Below, in pieces: positions 43,660 through 51,766 of a DNA stretch of 51,766 nucleotides (position 1 is its first letter; each line of letters begins with the position of its first letter). The notes beneath the pieces are model-generated. The model made no database searches. It was not told the DNA's origin and worked only from the letters and a program-made list of their open reading frames with translations. The position numbers and the translations under genes are program-made. This DNA comes from Colwellia piezophila ATCC BAA-637 (GTDB lineage Bacteria; Pseudomonadota; Gammaproteobacteria; Enterobacterales; Alteromonadaceae): assembly GCF_000378625.1 (NCBI RefSeq), contig NZ_KB905178.1, positions 1 to 51,766 of the forward strand, in the 5' to 3' direction.

Positions 43660-44025
43660 TTATTTCTTAACCCATTGACCTGAGGCGTTTTTAATAAAAT
43701 GTCCTGATTGGGTTTTTCCGATAGCTTTCTCACCAGCTAGCTTAGTCATTTGTTGCATGGTGATTTTGTTTTTCCGCGCTAGATTGAGATAAATATCTTT
43801 ACGCTTTTTATTTACCATCTCAACTAAGCTACTTGCTTCACTACTTGCCACAACGACACCTAAATATCCATTAGGCATTTCACCAACAAGGCCTTGCTGT
43901 TTTGCTTGATCAATGGATATCGCCCATGCCGAAAAGGCCATAGTAGAGGCAACAAGTACCAGGCTTACTTTCTTAATTAATCGCTTAAGTGAGTGCTTGG
44001 TTGTCTGCATTATTAATTTTTTCAT
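43660..44025 (-). CDS. ydbL: YdbL-like periplasmic protein (DUF1318)
   Basis: The 121-residue exported protein has a signal peptide (KKVSLVLVASTMAFSAWA) and a DUF1318 domain with AKQQGLVGEMPNGYLGVV, VNKKRKDIYLNLARKN and the end GQWVKK. In E. coli YdbL works with YdbH and YnbE, the AsmA-like bridge that helps move phospholipids to the outer membrane. Two ATGs are adjacent (44028 and 44025); AGGAG is better placed for 44025. It is last in the operon. Confidence 0.9.
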   Translation of the reverse strand: MKKLIMQTTKHSLKRLIKKVSLVLVASTMAFSAWAISIDQAKQQGLVGEMPNGYLGVVVASSEASSLVEMVNKKRKDIYLNLARKNKITMQQMTKLAGEKAIGKTQSGHFIKNASGQWVKK

Positions 44026-44033
44026 CATTACTC

Positions 44034-44216
44034 CTAAAAAATATCACTATCATCACTGAAAATATCATCGAGCTCTTTATCTACTTTCACTCGAATTTCA
44101 TGATCAATTTTGAGATTTAAATTAATGGTGATTGGCTCTTTAGCACTCACTTCAACTCTGTGGGTACAAGCGGTAATTAAAAAAGCCGCTAGCAGCGCTG
44201 CCAGTATTTTATCCAT
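44034..44216 (-). CDS. ynbE: YnbE-like outer-membrane lipoprotein
   Basis: The 60-residue protein has a lipoprotein signal with lipobox ITAC (Cys17) and a short mature region, EPITINLNLKIDHEIRVKVD, that is hallmark YnbE. In E. coli YnbE stacks onto the C-terminus of YdbH to reach the outer membrane. It lies between ydbH (9 bp upstream) and ydbL (8 bp downstream). Identity is well supported by size, motif and order. Confidence 0.9.
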   Translation of the reverse strand: MDKILAALLAAFLITACTHRVEVSAKEPITINLNLKIDHEIRVKVDKELDDIFSDDSDIF

Positions 44217-44225
44217 AAATATTCC

Positions 44226-46898
44226 TTAGTTCTTTTTTTGTAAGCCTTTGAGTACTTTATTCTCAAAGTGCTCAGTAATATTAAGTGACTCTAACAAACC
44301 TAACAAATCGTAGTTCAGGTTTAAATTCAAATTAACTTCATTATCTAAATCGGGGTTTCTGCCCTTAATCTCGGTGACGAGTAACATATAACCATCATCA
44401 GCCATGGAGACTGCTGACGTTAAATGATGATAATGTAAGTTTTCCAAGGCACTAAATACTAGTTTCAATTCAGTGCTACTGGTCTTTAACTCTGCTACCG
44501 CTGGGTTATTATAAACTTGGATAATACCATTACCGACGTTATACAAGCTGCCCGCTTTGATTAAGAAGTCTTCGCCATCATAATAAATGGGAAATTGTCC
44601 GGAAACTTTACCCGTGACGACTATACCCTGATTTTTATCTAATTCGAGTAGCTTTTCTAAATCTATTTCAGTTAAGTTAACCTGAACGGCTAGCACTTTG
44701 GTAAAGGGCCATTGCGCCTGAGCAATATCAAAACGTCCACCCAACAAGTTTCCAGAGATATTATTAAGGTTAAGTTTTAGCACATCTTCGGAGATGTTGA
44801 TCCGTGTTTTTGTCGAAAATTGAGTAATCGGTGTCGCGCTTTCTATTTTATCAATGGTCAAATTATTAGTTATTTTATTACCACTCTTTGTCGTTACCGA
44901 TTTGAACTGACCTGCTTGTAAGCTAAATTTTTGTTGCCAGTTCAGTCCTTGCACCCAAGTACCCTCAATTTCGCCACTGACATCTTGTACCAATAAGACC
45001 AATGACATTGGATTAGCCGTTAAATCTTCAGTATTTTTGAATTGCCCTGATAAATGGTAACTGAGTGTGCCGTCAATAAGTTTCAATTCAACGGGTAATT
45101 CTATCTTTAACGCTAAAACCTCTGTGAGTAATACCTCATTGGCAAATACCTCTATGTGAGGTTCAGCTATATCGCCGGTTAATCTTACTGATGCTATAGC
45201 GACTTTATCGGCAATAACTTCAGTGTTAATCACTATATTATCAATACTGCCACTGAGCTTAGCATCGAGTTCCAGGGTGTTTATCTGTATTAACTCGGAG
45301 ATACTTAACTGGCTAACCTGGTTATTCACCGCCAGTTCAAACGTTATCTCAGCATGATTTATTGCCGTGCTTGGCAAACTTTTTTTCGCCATTTTCACAT
45401 AACCGTGCCAGTGACTAATTAACGATTTTAACCTTGTTTGCGCTTTAGTTTTAGATTTAGATTTAGAATTAGATTTTCCTTGTTGAGAGTGGCTTGCCGG
45501 TACACTTAACTGAACTACTGTTATGGAAGTCTCTGGGGCTAAGTTTAGCTGCCATAAATCACTTTGTTGTTCTAGTTGGCCAGCAATGTTTAGTTTAACT
45601 GGGTATTGACTATAAGGCTGTAACTGAGCAATGTTCACTTTGCCCACCATTAAAAAATGCCCTTGCTGTAAGCTAAGCGCGAATGTTGGCTGATCATCAA
45701 AACTAAAAACTAAATTATTGAGTGATAAGCCTATCGGCTCATTTAAATGATTCGCGTGAAAGCTTATACCATCACTGGTAAGACTCTGCTCAGTAAAATC
45801 TATGATGATTGAACCCGCAGGGATAACGCTAATGTCGTTAATGACATTATCGTTAAGGAAATTTATCAAACGTTGGTCATGATTTTTAGCTGATAGTGAG
45901 TCGATGAGTTGACCTTGCTCAAATGTTAACTGCAGTGCATTACCTCGGTCCTCGGCGTCATCAAAATCAAAATCAACACTTAATATCTCATCCTTTAACT
46001 GGGTATGCCAAACGAGTGTTGTCTCTAACTTAACCAGCCCAAATTGAGCGATACTTTGCGGCACCATAAAAGCCAGTTTTCTTACTTTACTTACCATGCT
46101 TAACGTTTGCTTTTGCCAAGTAATATCGCTGACAAAATCCCCCGACAAAGCGCAGATATCGGCCACTTCATTGGTTAATAGGCTTGATATACTTACCGGT
46201 AGAAAGGCTTGATGCTGACTTAATAATATGCTCATCTGAGCTAAATCAGCGCTTACTTTAGCGCTAATATTGTCACTAAGACCTTGGTCGATTTTATTCA
46301 GCTGTAAAGACAATATTTCCTGCTGGTTTTGGTTTGCCAAAGAAAAATAAATTTGCCAAGCGGTTGTTGTAAACTGACCCTGATAGTACTTATTTCTTTG
46401 CGGATTTTTATCATTTCCAGCAAGAAAAGGCTGATAATTAAATGATTGAATAGCTATGTCAAAAGCAGGCCAAAGCTGAGTTAACGTTTGAAACTCATTG
46501 CGGATAAGTGTCGGCAGATCGCTAAGAGTTACAGTATTTTCGTTGTGATTGTCATCAAGTTTAATATTAGCTTTAACACGCACATTAGCTGAGGCGATAT
46601 CTATCGACGAAATTGCCTCTATAATCTTTTCAGCTGATAGGTTATTTACCTCAAAGCGCCATTTTATAAGTATGTTGGTTAAGTCAATTTCCGCATAAGG
46701 GGAATCAATACATAAGTGTGTTATCTGCAGATCAAAATTGCTATTCACATTAAAATCAATACAGGTTATCGCACTTTCATGCTGTGATAAATAGTCGTTT
46801 ACAATAGAGATGACCACTGAACTTCGACTGTAAAAAGCCGTAGCAAGCACCATAATCAGCAAGGTAAAAACAACTACAATATATTTAAAAAGGCGCAA
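44226..46898 (-). CDS. ydbH: YdbH-like AsmA-family intermembrane bridge protein
   Basis: The 890-residue protein has one N-terminal membrane anchor (FKYIVVVFTLLIMVLATAFY) and a long periplasmic beta-rich body, ending in the YdbH/dicarboxylate-transport-type domain (VTGKVSGQFPIYYDGEDFLI, LYNVGNGIIQVYNNPAVAEL). In E. coli YdbH acts redundantly with TamB and YhdP in phospholipid transfer between membranes. The TTG at 46898 opens exactly at the anchor and is accepted as start although its ribosome site is weak. A short KS/KT-rich low-complexity insert (near residue 480, SNSKSKSKTKAQTR) comes from a hexanucleotide repeat. It heads the ydbH-ynbE-ydbL operon. Confidence 0.9.
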   Translation of the reverse strand: MRLFKYIVVVFTLLIMVLATAFYSRSSVVISIVNDYLSQHESAITCIDFNVNSNFDLQITHLCIDSPYAEIDLTNILIKWRFEVNNLSAEKIIEAISSIDIASANVRVKANIKLDDNHNENTVTLSDLPTLIRNEFQTLTQLWPAFDIAIQSFNYQPFLAGNDKNPQRNKYYQGQFTTTAWQIYFSLANQNQQEILSLQLNKIDQGLSDNISAKVSADLAQMSILLSQHQAFLPVSISSLLTNEVADICALSGDFVSDITWQKQTLSMVSKVRKLAFMVPQSIAQFGLVKLETTLVWHTQLKDEILSVDFDFDDAEDRGNALQLTFEQGQLIDSLSAKNHDQRLINFLNDNVINDISVIPAGSIIIDFTEQSLTSDGISFHANHLNEPIGLSLNNLVFSFDDQPTFALSLQQGHFLMVGKVNIAQLQPYSQYPVKLNIAGQLEQQSDLWQLNLAPETSITVVQLSVPASHSQQGKSNSKSKSKTKAQTRLKSLISHWHGYVKMAKKSLPSTAINHAEITFELAVNNQVSQLSISELIQINTLELDAKLSGSIDNIVINTEVIADKVAIASVRLTGDIAEPHIEVFANEVLLTEVLALKIELPVELKLIDGTLSYHLSGQFKNTEDLTANPMSLVLLVQDVSGEIEGTWVQGLNWQQKFSLQAGQFKSVTTKSGNKITNNLTIDKIESATPITQFSTKTRINISEDVLKLNLNNISGNLLGGRFDIAQAQWPFTKVLAVQVNLTEIDLEKLLELDKNQGIVVTGKVSGQFPIYYDGEDFLIKAGSLYNVGNGIIQVYNNPAVAELKTSSTELKLVFSALENLHYHHLTSAVSMADDGYMLLVTEIKGRNPDLDNEVNLNLNLNYDLLGLLESLNITEHFENKVLKGLQKKN

Positions 46899-47124
46899 GG
46901 AAAACTTCTTTTTTAATCAGGAAAAATGTCAATAACATAGCGGCGTAACTTGGCCTTATATGTTAATAAAATGGATAACTTAATAAAATAGATAACATTG
47001 AGTATATCAGAAAGCCATCGCGATAAAGTTGAGTTACTAACAGAGTGTTTATTTACTGTAACCAGAAAGTAACTCCTACAGATAATGCTTGAAGGCATTC
47101 CATAAAGGTAATAATTAAACGCAA
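46899..47124. other. Intergenic stretch upstream of ydbH
   Basis: No gene or clear promoter is visible in this AT-rich stretch. It should contain the ydbH promoter. The only strong structure is the adjoining hairpin at 47125. Confidence 0.4.
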
Positions 47125-47166
47125 TAAAAAACCGCTTAAACAATGATCTTTAGGCGGTTTTTTATA
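47125..47166 (-). terminator. Bidirectional terminator after ahpF
   Basis: AAAAAACCGCTTAAA pairs with TTTAGGCGGTTTTTT around a short loop, giving A- and T-runs on both sides. It lies 56 bp beyond the minus-strand ahpF stop. Confidence 0.85.
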
Positions 47167-47221
47167 ATGTAGAGAGTTTTATCGCTAAAAGCTAATATTA
47201 ACCCCCTTTAAATAGGCCTTG

Positions 47222-48805
47222 TTAAACATCTTGGCGAATAAGGTAGTCAAAAGCACCTAAGGCAGCGTTTGCACCACTACCCATCGCAATAATTATTTGC
47301 TTATAGGGGTTGTTGGTAACATCACCGGCAGCAAACACCCCCGCCACAGAAGTTTCACCGCGACTACCGGCAATAATTTCACCACGATTAGTTAACTCGA
47401 TGTCACCTTGTAAAAACTCACTGTTTGGCATTAAACCTATTTGCACGAAGATACCTGCCAGAGTCACTTCATGACTGTCACCATTGGTGCGATCGGTGTA
47501 GATCAAACTCGTTACGCGTTTACCATCACCCATGACTTCGGTGGTTTGCGCATTAGTAATAATAGTGATATTGGCTAATGAGTTAGCTTTTCGTACTAAC
47601 ACCTCATCGGCGCGTAGGGTATCAGCGAATTCTAAAACGGTAACATGCTCAACAATACCGGCTAAATCAATGGCAGCTTCGATACCTGAATTACCACCAC
47701 CAATAACCGCAACGGGTTTACCTTTAAATAATGGTCCATCACAATGTGGGCAGTAAGCAACACCTTTACCGCGGTATTCATTTTCACCGGGCACGTTCAT
47801 TTCACGCCAACGTGCTCCTGTTGCCAACACAACCGCTTTACTCTTAAGTACTGCGCCATTTTCTAGACTGACTTCAATCAAGCCTGTTTCTTCATTTCGT
47901 TTGACTTGGCTCGCTTTATTGCCATTCATGATATCGACATCATATTCACGCACATGTTCTTCTAAACTAGCAACCAATTTTGGCCCTTGAGTGGCTTTTA
48001 CTGAAATAAAGTTTTCTATCGCCATGGTATCGCTAACTTGTCCGCCAAATCTGTCGGCCACTAAGCCAGTTGAGATGCCCTTTCGTACTGCATATATTGC
48101 TGCTGCAGCGCCTGCTGGGCCACCACCAACCACTAAAAAGTCGTAAACCTCCTTATTCTCAAGCGCCTTGGCTTGTCGTGCCCCGGCATTTTTATCTACT
48201 TTATTTAAAATATCTGTTAAGGATACCCGCCCTTGACTAAAGGACTCACCATTTAAAAAGACTGTCGGTACAGCCATGACATCACGATCAAAGACTTCGG
48301 TTTGAAATAATGAGCCATCTATCATGGTGTGTTTTATTTGTGGGTTAATTGCCGCCATCATATTTAAGGCTTGCACGACATCAGGGCAATTTTGGCAACT
48401 AAGTGAAATATAGGTTTCAAATTCAAACTCGCCCTCAAGATTACGGACTTGCTCTATTTGTTCTTGCTCAATTTTTAACGGATGAGAACCACTGTGCAAT
48501 AACGCCATCACCAGCGAAGTAAATTCATGCCCCATAGGCAGGCCAGCAAAACGCATTTCACTGCCGGTTGCTACCGAGCGCACTAACATCGACGGCACTC
48601 TTTCATTACGGGCTTGCTCAGCTTTACTAGAAGAAAGGTTACCATCAATAGCAGTTACCAGTGGGGATAACTCAGCGATCTGCTTTACTAGTTGGCTAAG
48701 TTCTTTTGCCTTAGGACTTTCATCGGTAAAGGTGACTAACTCGACGGGTGTTTTTAAATTTTCTAAATAACTTTTTAATTGTGTTTGTAAGTTGGTGTCT
48801 AACAT
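47222..48805 (-). CDS. ahpF: Alkyl hydroperoxide reductase subunit F
   Basis: The flavoprotein disulfide reductase transfers electrons from NADH to AhpC. The 527-residue product has the N-terminal double thioredoxin fold with CxxC at residues 137-140 (SCQNCPDVV), the FAD-binding VVGGGPAGAAAAIYAVRKG, the redox-active CPHCDGPLF, the NADH-binding VIGGGNSGIEAAIDLAGI and GVFAAGDVTNNPYKQII at the C-terminus. The ATG at 48805 has GAGGT upstream. It is 255 bp downstream of ahpC on the same strand, separated by a 125-bp palindromic element, so the pair may be partly uncoupled at the transcript level. Confidence 0.97.
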   Translation of the reverse strand: MLDTNLQTQLKSYLENLKTPVELVTFTDESPKAKELSQLVKQIAELSPLVTAIDGNLSSSKAEQARNERVPSMLVRSVATGSEMRFAGLPMGHEFTSLVMALLHSGSHPLKIEQEQIEQVRNLEGEFEFETYISLSCQNCPDVVQALNMMAAINPQIKHTMIDGSLFQTEVFDRDVMAVPTVFLNGESFSQGRVSLTDILNKVDKNAGARQAKALENKEVYDFLVVGGGPAGAAAAIYAVRKGISTGLVADRFGGQVSDTMAIENFISVKATQGPKLVASLEEHVREYDVDIMNGNKASQVKRNEETGLIEVSLENGAVLKSKAVVLATGARWREMNVPGENEYRGKGVAYCPHCDGPLFKGKPVAVIGGGNSGIEAAIDLAGIVEHVTVLEFADTLRADEVLVRKANSLANITIITNAQTTEVMGDGKRVTSLIYTDRTNGDSHEVTLAGIFVQIGLMPNSEFLQGDIELTNRGEIIAGSRGETSVAGVFAAGDVTNNPYKQIIIAMGSGANAALGAFDYLIRQDV

Positions 48806-48922
48806 AATGACCTCTACTGATAATTGATGAGAACTGGAAAAGCTTTCATTCGGAAAGTGATAAGGGAAAGGAACTGTAGTTTTGCTGTTAATTAGTAAGT
48901 GCGAAACATCCTTATTTCGCCG

Positions 48923-49047
48923 AAGTTTGACTTTAGATTTGAATTAAATGCTTTTTGCTCAAGGCGCGAGGGCTGTAGCATAGCTTGCCTATGTGAAGCC
49001 CTCGTAACGCAGAGCAGTAAGCATTAAAACGAATCTAAGGAAAACTT
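48923..49047. repeat. 125-bp palindromic element between ahpC and ahpF
   Basis: Nested arms pair across the whole segment: AAGTTT with AAACTT, TTAGATT with AATCTAA, AAATGC(TT) with (AA)GCATT, TGCTC with GAGCA, and GCGAGGGCT with AGCCCTCGT near the loop. It looks like an imperfect dispersed repeat or a long RNA hairpin within the ahpCF transcript. It differs from the TACC...GGTA family and has no TTA flanks. Confidence 0.7.
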
Positions 49048-49060
49048 AACTAATCGTAAC

Positions 49061-49630
49061 TTAAATTTTTCCTACTAAGTCTAGAGATGGTGCGAGGGTT
49101 TCTGCACCTGGTTGCCATGCTGCTGGACAAACTTCACCGTCATGCTCTGCAACATATTGAGCAGCTTTAACTTTGCGAAGCAATTCTACTGCACTACGGC
49201 CTATACCTAGGTCATGAACTTCTGCAATTTTGATTTCGCCTTCAGGGTTAATCACAAACGTACCACGAAGTGCTAAACCTTCTTCTTCAATCATGACACC
49301 GAAATTACGCGTAATTGCGCCAGTTGGGTCACCAATCATAGGGTAGGTGATTTTTTTAATGGTATCTGAAGTATCGTGCCATGCTTTATGGGTAAAGTGG
49401 GTATCAGTTGATACTGAGTAAACTTCAACGCCCATTTTTTGTAACTCTGCGTAATGGTCTGCCATGTCGCCTAATTCTGTAGGGCAAACAAAAGTGAAAT
49501 CAGCAGGGTAGAAAAAGAAAATTGACCATTTATCTGCAAGGTCTTTTTCACTTAATTCTACGAACTCACCGTTGTGAAAAGCAGTCGCGTTAAAAGGTAA
49601 TAATTTAGTATTGATTATTGATTGGTTCAT
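49061..49630 (-). CDS. ahpC: Alkyl hydroperoxide reductase subunit C (peroxiredoxin)
   Basis: The typical 2-Cys peroxiredoxin reduces hydrogen peroxide and organic peroxides. The 189-residue product has the peroxidatic Cys49 in DFTFVCPTELGDM, the active-site SVSTDTHFTHKAWH, and the resolving Cys168 in GEVCPAAWQPG. AhpF, encoded downstream, recycles it. The ATG at 49630 is used. An OxyR-type site lies about 130 bp upstream, consistent with induction by peroxide. Confidence 0.97.
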   Translation of the reverse strand: MNQSIINTKLLPFNATAFHNGEFVELSEKDLADKWSIFFFYPADFTFVCPTELGDMADHYAELQKMGVEVYSVSTDTHFTHKAWHDTSDTIKKITYPMIGDPTGAITRNFGVMIEEEGLALRGTFVINPEGEIKIAEVHDLGIGRSAVELLRKVKAAQYVAEHDGEVCPAAWQPGAETLAPSLDLVGKI

Positions 49631-49761
49631 AATGAAATCCCATTGAGTTAAGTAATTGTTGGTTGAACAATTGAAGCGTTTTCTTCTAAGAACCTGTCTT
49701 ATAAAAAGTAGCGCTTCGTTTAAGATGGGATAATAATAACGATCGGGGGTGGATTAGTATA

Positions 49762-49798
49762 ATCGATAGTAATTATAGATATGATAGTTAAAACCTAT
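49762..49798 (-). promoter_or_regulatory. OxyR-type binding site upstream of ahpC
   Basis: ATAGTTAAAACCTAT (49784-49798) matches the OxyR half-site ATAGNTNNNANCTAT at every fixed position. Seven bases away, ATCGATAGTAATTAT (49762-49776) matches 9 of 11 fixed positions. The half-site length and 7-bp spacing are those of the OxyR tetramer site. A TATTAT-like -10 for ahpC lies near 49729-49740 on the minus strand. Confidence 0.8.
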
Positions 49799-49821
49799 CA
49801 TTAGGTTTGGAGTGAGTTTAT

Positions 49822-50358
49822 TCCTGCTTGGCGTCGCGGTGGCGACCACACCCAAGGGGCGACGTACCGCCGCGCCTCCCCTTGGAACCCCTGCGACGCC
49901 CTACTCAGTGAAAACATAAATCATCAACTTTGTGTTTACAGTCAATACCTGCCGATATTCGTCCATGAAAAGCGGCAGTCTTCGCCATCCATGGCTCCGC
50001 TTGACTGACACTTTACAAAATTGAGATTTATTCACTGAGATGGGATTTGGAGTGCTTGGGAACAGCGTTGAATTATAAGTACCGAATAACTCTTGGTTCG
50101 TTATTAATGACACTCTATCAACAAACACCAAGTCTGCTTATTCAAACGCCGGAGTGAAGCACAAGATTCACGTATTGCCATCATGGATGATGGCAAAAGC
50201 AATGTGGCACATGGATGTGCCTTCATTGCTGTTACGTCGAAGATATTGTGCTGAATGTAGGATTACGTTTGATGTAGCAGCTCCGATGGATTCCAAAGGG
50301 AGGAAGAAAGAGTGGAGGCAGTCTCACTCTTTCTTCTGGGTGTCGTCGCCACCGCGAC
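49822..50358. repeat. Hairpin-rich non-coding block bounded by inverted repeats
   Basis: GTCGCGGTGGCGAC at 49833-49846 recurs inverted at 50345-50358, and the match continues inward with ACACCCA on both sides. The left end is a GC-rich nested hairpin (GGCGTCGC 49830-49837 with GCGACGCC 49893-49900; CCAAGGGG with CCCCTTGG inside). Further hairpins are AAGCGG/CCGCTT around GCCATCCATGGC (49970-50002), TTGCCATCA/TGATGGCAA (50175-50196), AGCAATG/CATTGCT (50198-50230) and a perfect 12-bp stem GAAGAAAGAGTG (50303-50336). An open frame at 50154-50393 crosses these stems and is not protein-like. I do not recognise the element. Confidence 0.6.
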
Positions 50359-50639
50359 AAATCATTTATATTTACTCTAGTCCCTTTATTTAACGATCAC
50401 TTTTACCACAATATAGTCTTTCAAGCCTGGAATATACCATACTTGATCTGTTCAAGTTAGTGCCTACAGCATACGAACAATTACCACTAAACATATCAAT
50501 GATTTCCGCTTTGCTTTCGATGTCATAGGTACGCTTAAGTTCAATAACGAATACTCAGAGCTTGTATAAATTACTATCTATATTACTTTCGAAGAGCTGA
50601 GCATACTGATTGAACACCCTTAAATTACAGAGGTGGTTT
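50359..50639. other. Non-coding region upstream of the IS110 transposase
   Basis: No gene is visible. In the IS110 group the left-end region before the transposase encodes the bridge RNA that guides target choice. This stretch is in the right place, but I cannot fold it or fix the IS end by eye. The transposase start has GAGGTGG a few bases upstream. Confidence 0.35.
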
Positions 50640-51766
50640 ATGATAAATATTATTGCTCATATTGGAATTGATTGGGCTGATAGTAAACATGACTATTGTC
50701 TTCAAGGTCGAAAACAATCAAAACGTGAGTTTGGTATTTTATCTCATTCGCCAGAGAGTATTGATGAATGAATTTTGTCATTACATAAACGTTTTTGAGG
50801 TAAAATTGCCATCGCCGTTGAATTGACCAGAGAGCCAATTGTATATGCATTACAAAAATATAGCTTCATTACGATATACCCAGTTAATCCGACGCTATTA
50901 GCCAAGGACGATCCTACAGATGCAGAATTTGCGTTAGATCTAATGCTTAACTATCCAGGTAAGATCAAGCCGCTAACGATGCAGCGCGAGGAGATAAGAA
51001 AACTCGGATACCTAGTCGAGCAGCGTCGTAGGCTAGTTGAAGATCGGAGACGTTTTGGTAATCGGTTGATAAATACACTTAAACAGTATTTCCCTCAGTT
51101 ATTAGAACTCTTTAGCCATAGAGAATCGGTGTTGTTCTGTCGTTTCATTAATCGCTGGCCCAACCTAAAAAAGTTAAAGAGAGCGAGAGGAAGAAACCAT
51201 CAGAAATTTCTTTTTAGCTTCAGGTGGAAGATCTGTAACATTGATTGAGCAACGAATTGAAGCAATACAAAAAGCTCAATATATTACGGAAGATCTCGCA
51301 ATTATCGAGCCTCATCAGCTGCTCGCACTATCACTAACGGATCAAATCACAGCAACAGTTAAAGCAATTAAAAGATACGATAAAGAAATAGATAAACTGT
51401 TCAATGAGATGCCCGATGCTGAGCTATTTAAATCGTTACCAAGTGCAGGCTTATTTATGGCACCTAGATTATTAGTAGCAATGGGGGGAAAACAGAGATA
51501 GATTTAAACATGCATCTGAAGTGCAAATGTACGCAGGAATTGCACCGGTGACTCAGAGGAGTGGTCAAAAATCATGGGTACACTGGCGTTGGCAATGCTC
51601 TAAATTCTTAAGGCAATCGTTCATAGAATGGTCAGCTAAAACTGTCTACTCATCATATTGGGCTGGGTTGTACTACGCACAGCAGCGTCAGAAAGGCAAT
51701 TCACATCAGTCAGCGGTGAGAGCTTTATCATTTAAATGGATACGTATTTTATTTCGCTGCTGGAAG
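50640..51766 (+). mobile_element. Decayed IS110-family insertion sequence (partial, runs off the window)
   Basis: The frame starts at ATG 50640 with IGIDWADSKHDYCLQGRK, the DEDD-type N-terminus of IS110 transposases, and continues with KIAIAVEL, DDPTDAEFALDLMLNYPGKI and YLVEQRRRLVEDRRRFGNRL. It is broken: TGA at 50769-50771 (where Trp is expected), TGA at 50796-50798 (Gly expected), an apparent in-frame loss of about 11 residues between LLAK and DDPTD near 50909, a shift near 51181-51195, and a shift at the six-G run 51483-51488. The tail VQMYAGIAPVTQRSGQKSWV is recognisable and reaches the window edge. It cannot make a transposase. Confidence 0.9.

Noticed and set aside
46913..47143. 76-codon minus-strand frame upstream of ydbH
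   Set aside because: It begins inside the bidirectional terminator, has no ribosome site and no protein-like composition.
50154..50393. 79-codon plus-strand frame in the hairpin-rich block
   Set aside because: It crosses several perfect stems that dictate its sequence, lacks a ribosome site and resembles no family I know.
1..51766. CRISPR arrays, tRNA and rRNA genes
   Set aside because: No regularly spaced repeat array and no recognisable tRNA or rRNA sequence was seen.

Overview
The window looks like the chromosome of a marine gammaproteobacterium of the Alteromonadales, most likely Colwellia, Thalassotalea or another Colwelliaceae. I infer this from the AT-rich sequence, the gene families and their pairings (YeiH with a LysR regulator, YdbH-YnbE-YdbL, AhpC-AhpF, a Czc operon) and the many short palindromic mobile repeats. 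No rRNA, tRNA or CRISPR array was recognised.

Layout. 1-2.0 kb: an NtrY-like sensor kinase and a non-autonomous inverted-repeat element. 2.0-5.4 kb: a LysR regulator divergent from a glutathione-dependent formaldehyde detoxification pair (frmA, frmB). 5.4-8.5 kb: a gene-poor stretch with a single PAS-GGDEF diguanylate cyclase. 8.5-10.6 kb: a BlaI-type repressor followed by a BlaR1-like M56 membrane peptidase whose C-terminus is an ankyrin array. 10.8-13.5 kb: an MBOAT acyltransferase and an SGNH-like partner, probably an envelope O-acylation pair. 13.5-17.5 kb: a persulfide-dioxygenase-like/rhodanese fusion, a frameshifted small gene, a PlsC-type acyltransferase and a spermidine-synthase-like protein split into membrane and soluble halves. 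17.8-20.9 kb: a DUF4097 surface protein, YeiH and its LysR regulator. 21.0-28.8 kb: a MacB-like ABC exporter (permease, ATPase, adaptor) divergent from a sigma-54 response regulator and its kinase. 28.9-33.4 kb: an orphan PotD-like binding protein, a WD40 lipoprotein and several small unknown proteins, one of them broken by an inserted element. 33.5-39.8 kb: a MerR regulator and a CzcCBA heavy-metal efflux operon with a classic 19-bp-spacer MerR promoter. 40.1-43.5 kb: a TrmB-like regulator with a serine hydrolase, and a TIGR01777 epimerase. 43.6-46.9 kb: the ydbH-ynbE-ydbL envelope operon. 47.2-49.8 kb: ahpF and ahpC with an OxyR-type site upstream. 49.8-51.8 kb: a hairpin-rich block and a decayed IS110-family transposase running off the right edge.

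Most notable observations. (1) An inverted-repeat element family with TACC...GGTA ends and 3-bp TTA duplications is present in five copies. Removing one copy restores a 134-codon membrane-protein gene exactly in frame. (2) A run of eight G lies within the codons of the GGDEF active site. (3) The BlaI/M56-ankyrin pair has two matching dyads on either side of a well-formed promoter. (4) The metal-efflux locus carries several in-frame tandem duplications. (5) A series of strong hairpins lies between matching inverted repeats next to ahpC. All functions are assigned from sequence reading alone; no database search was run.
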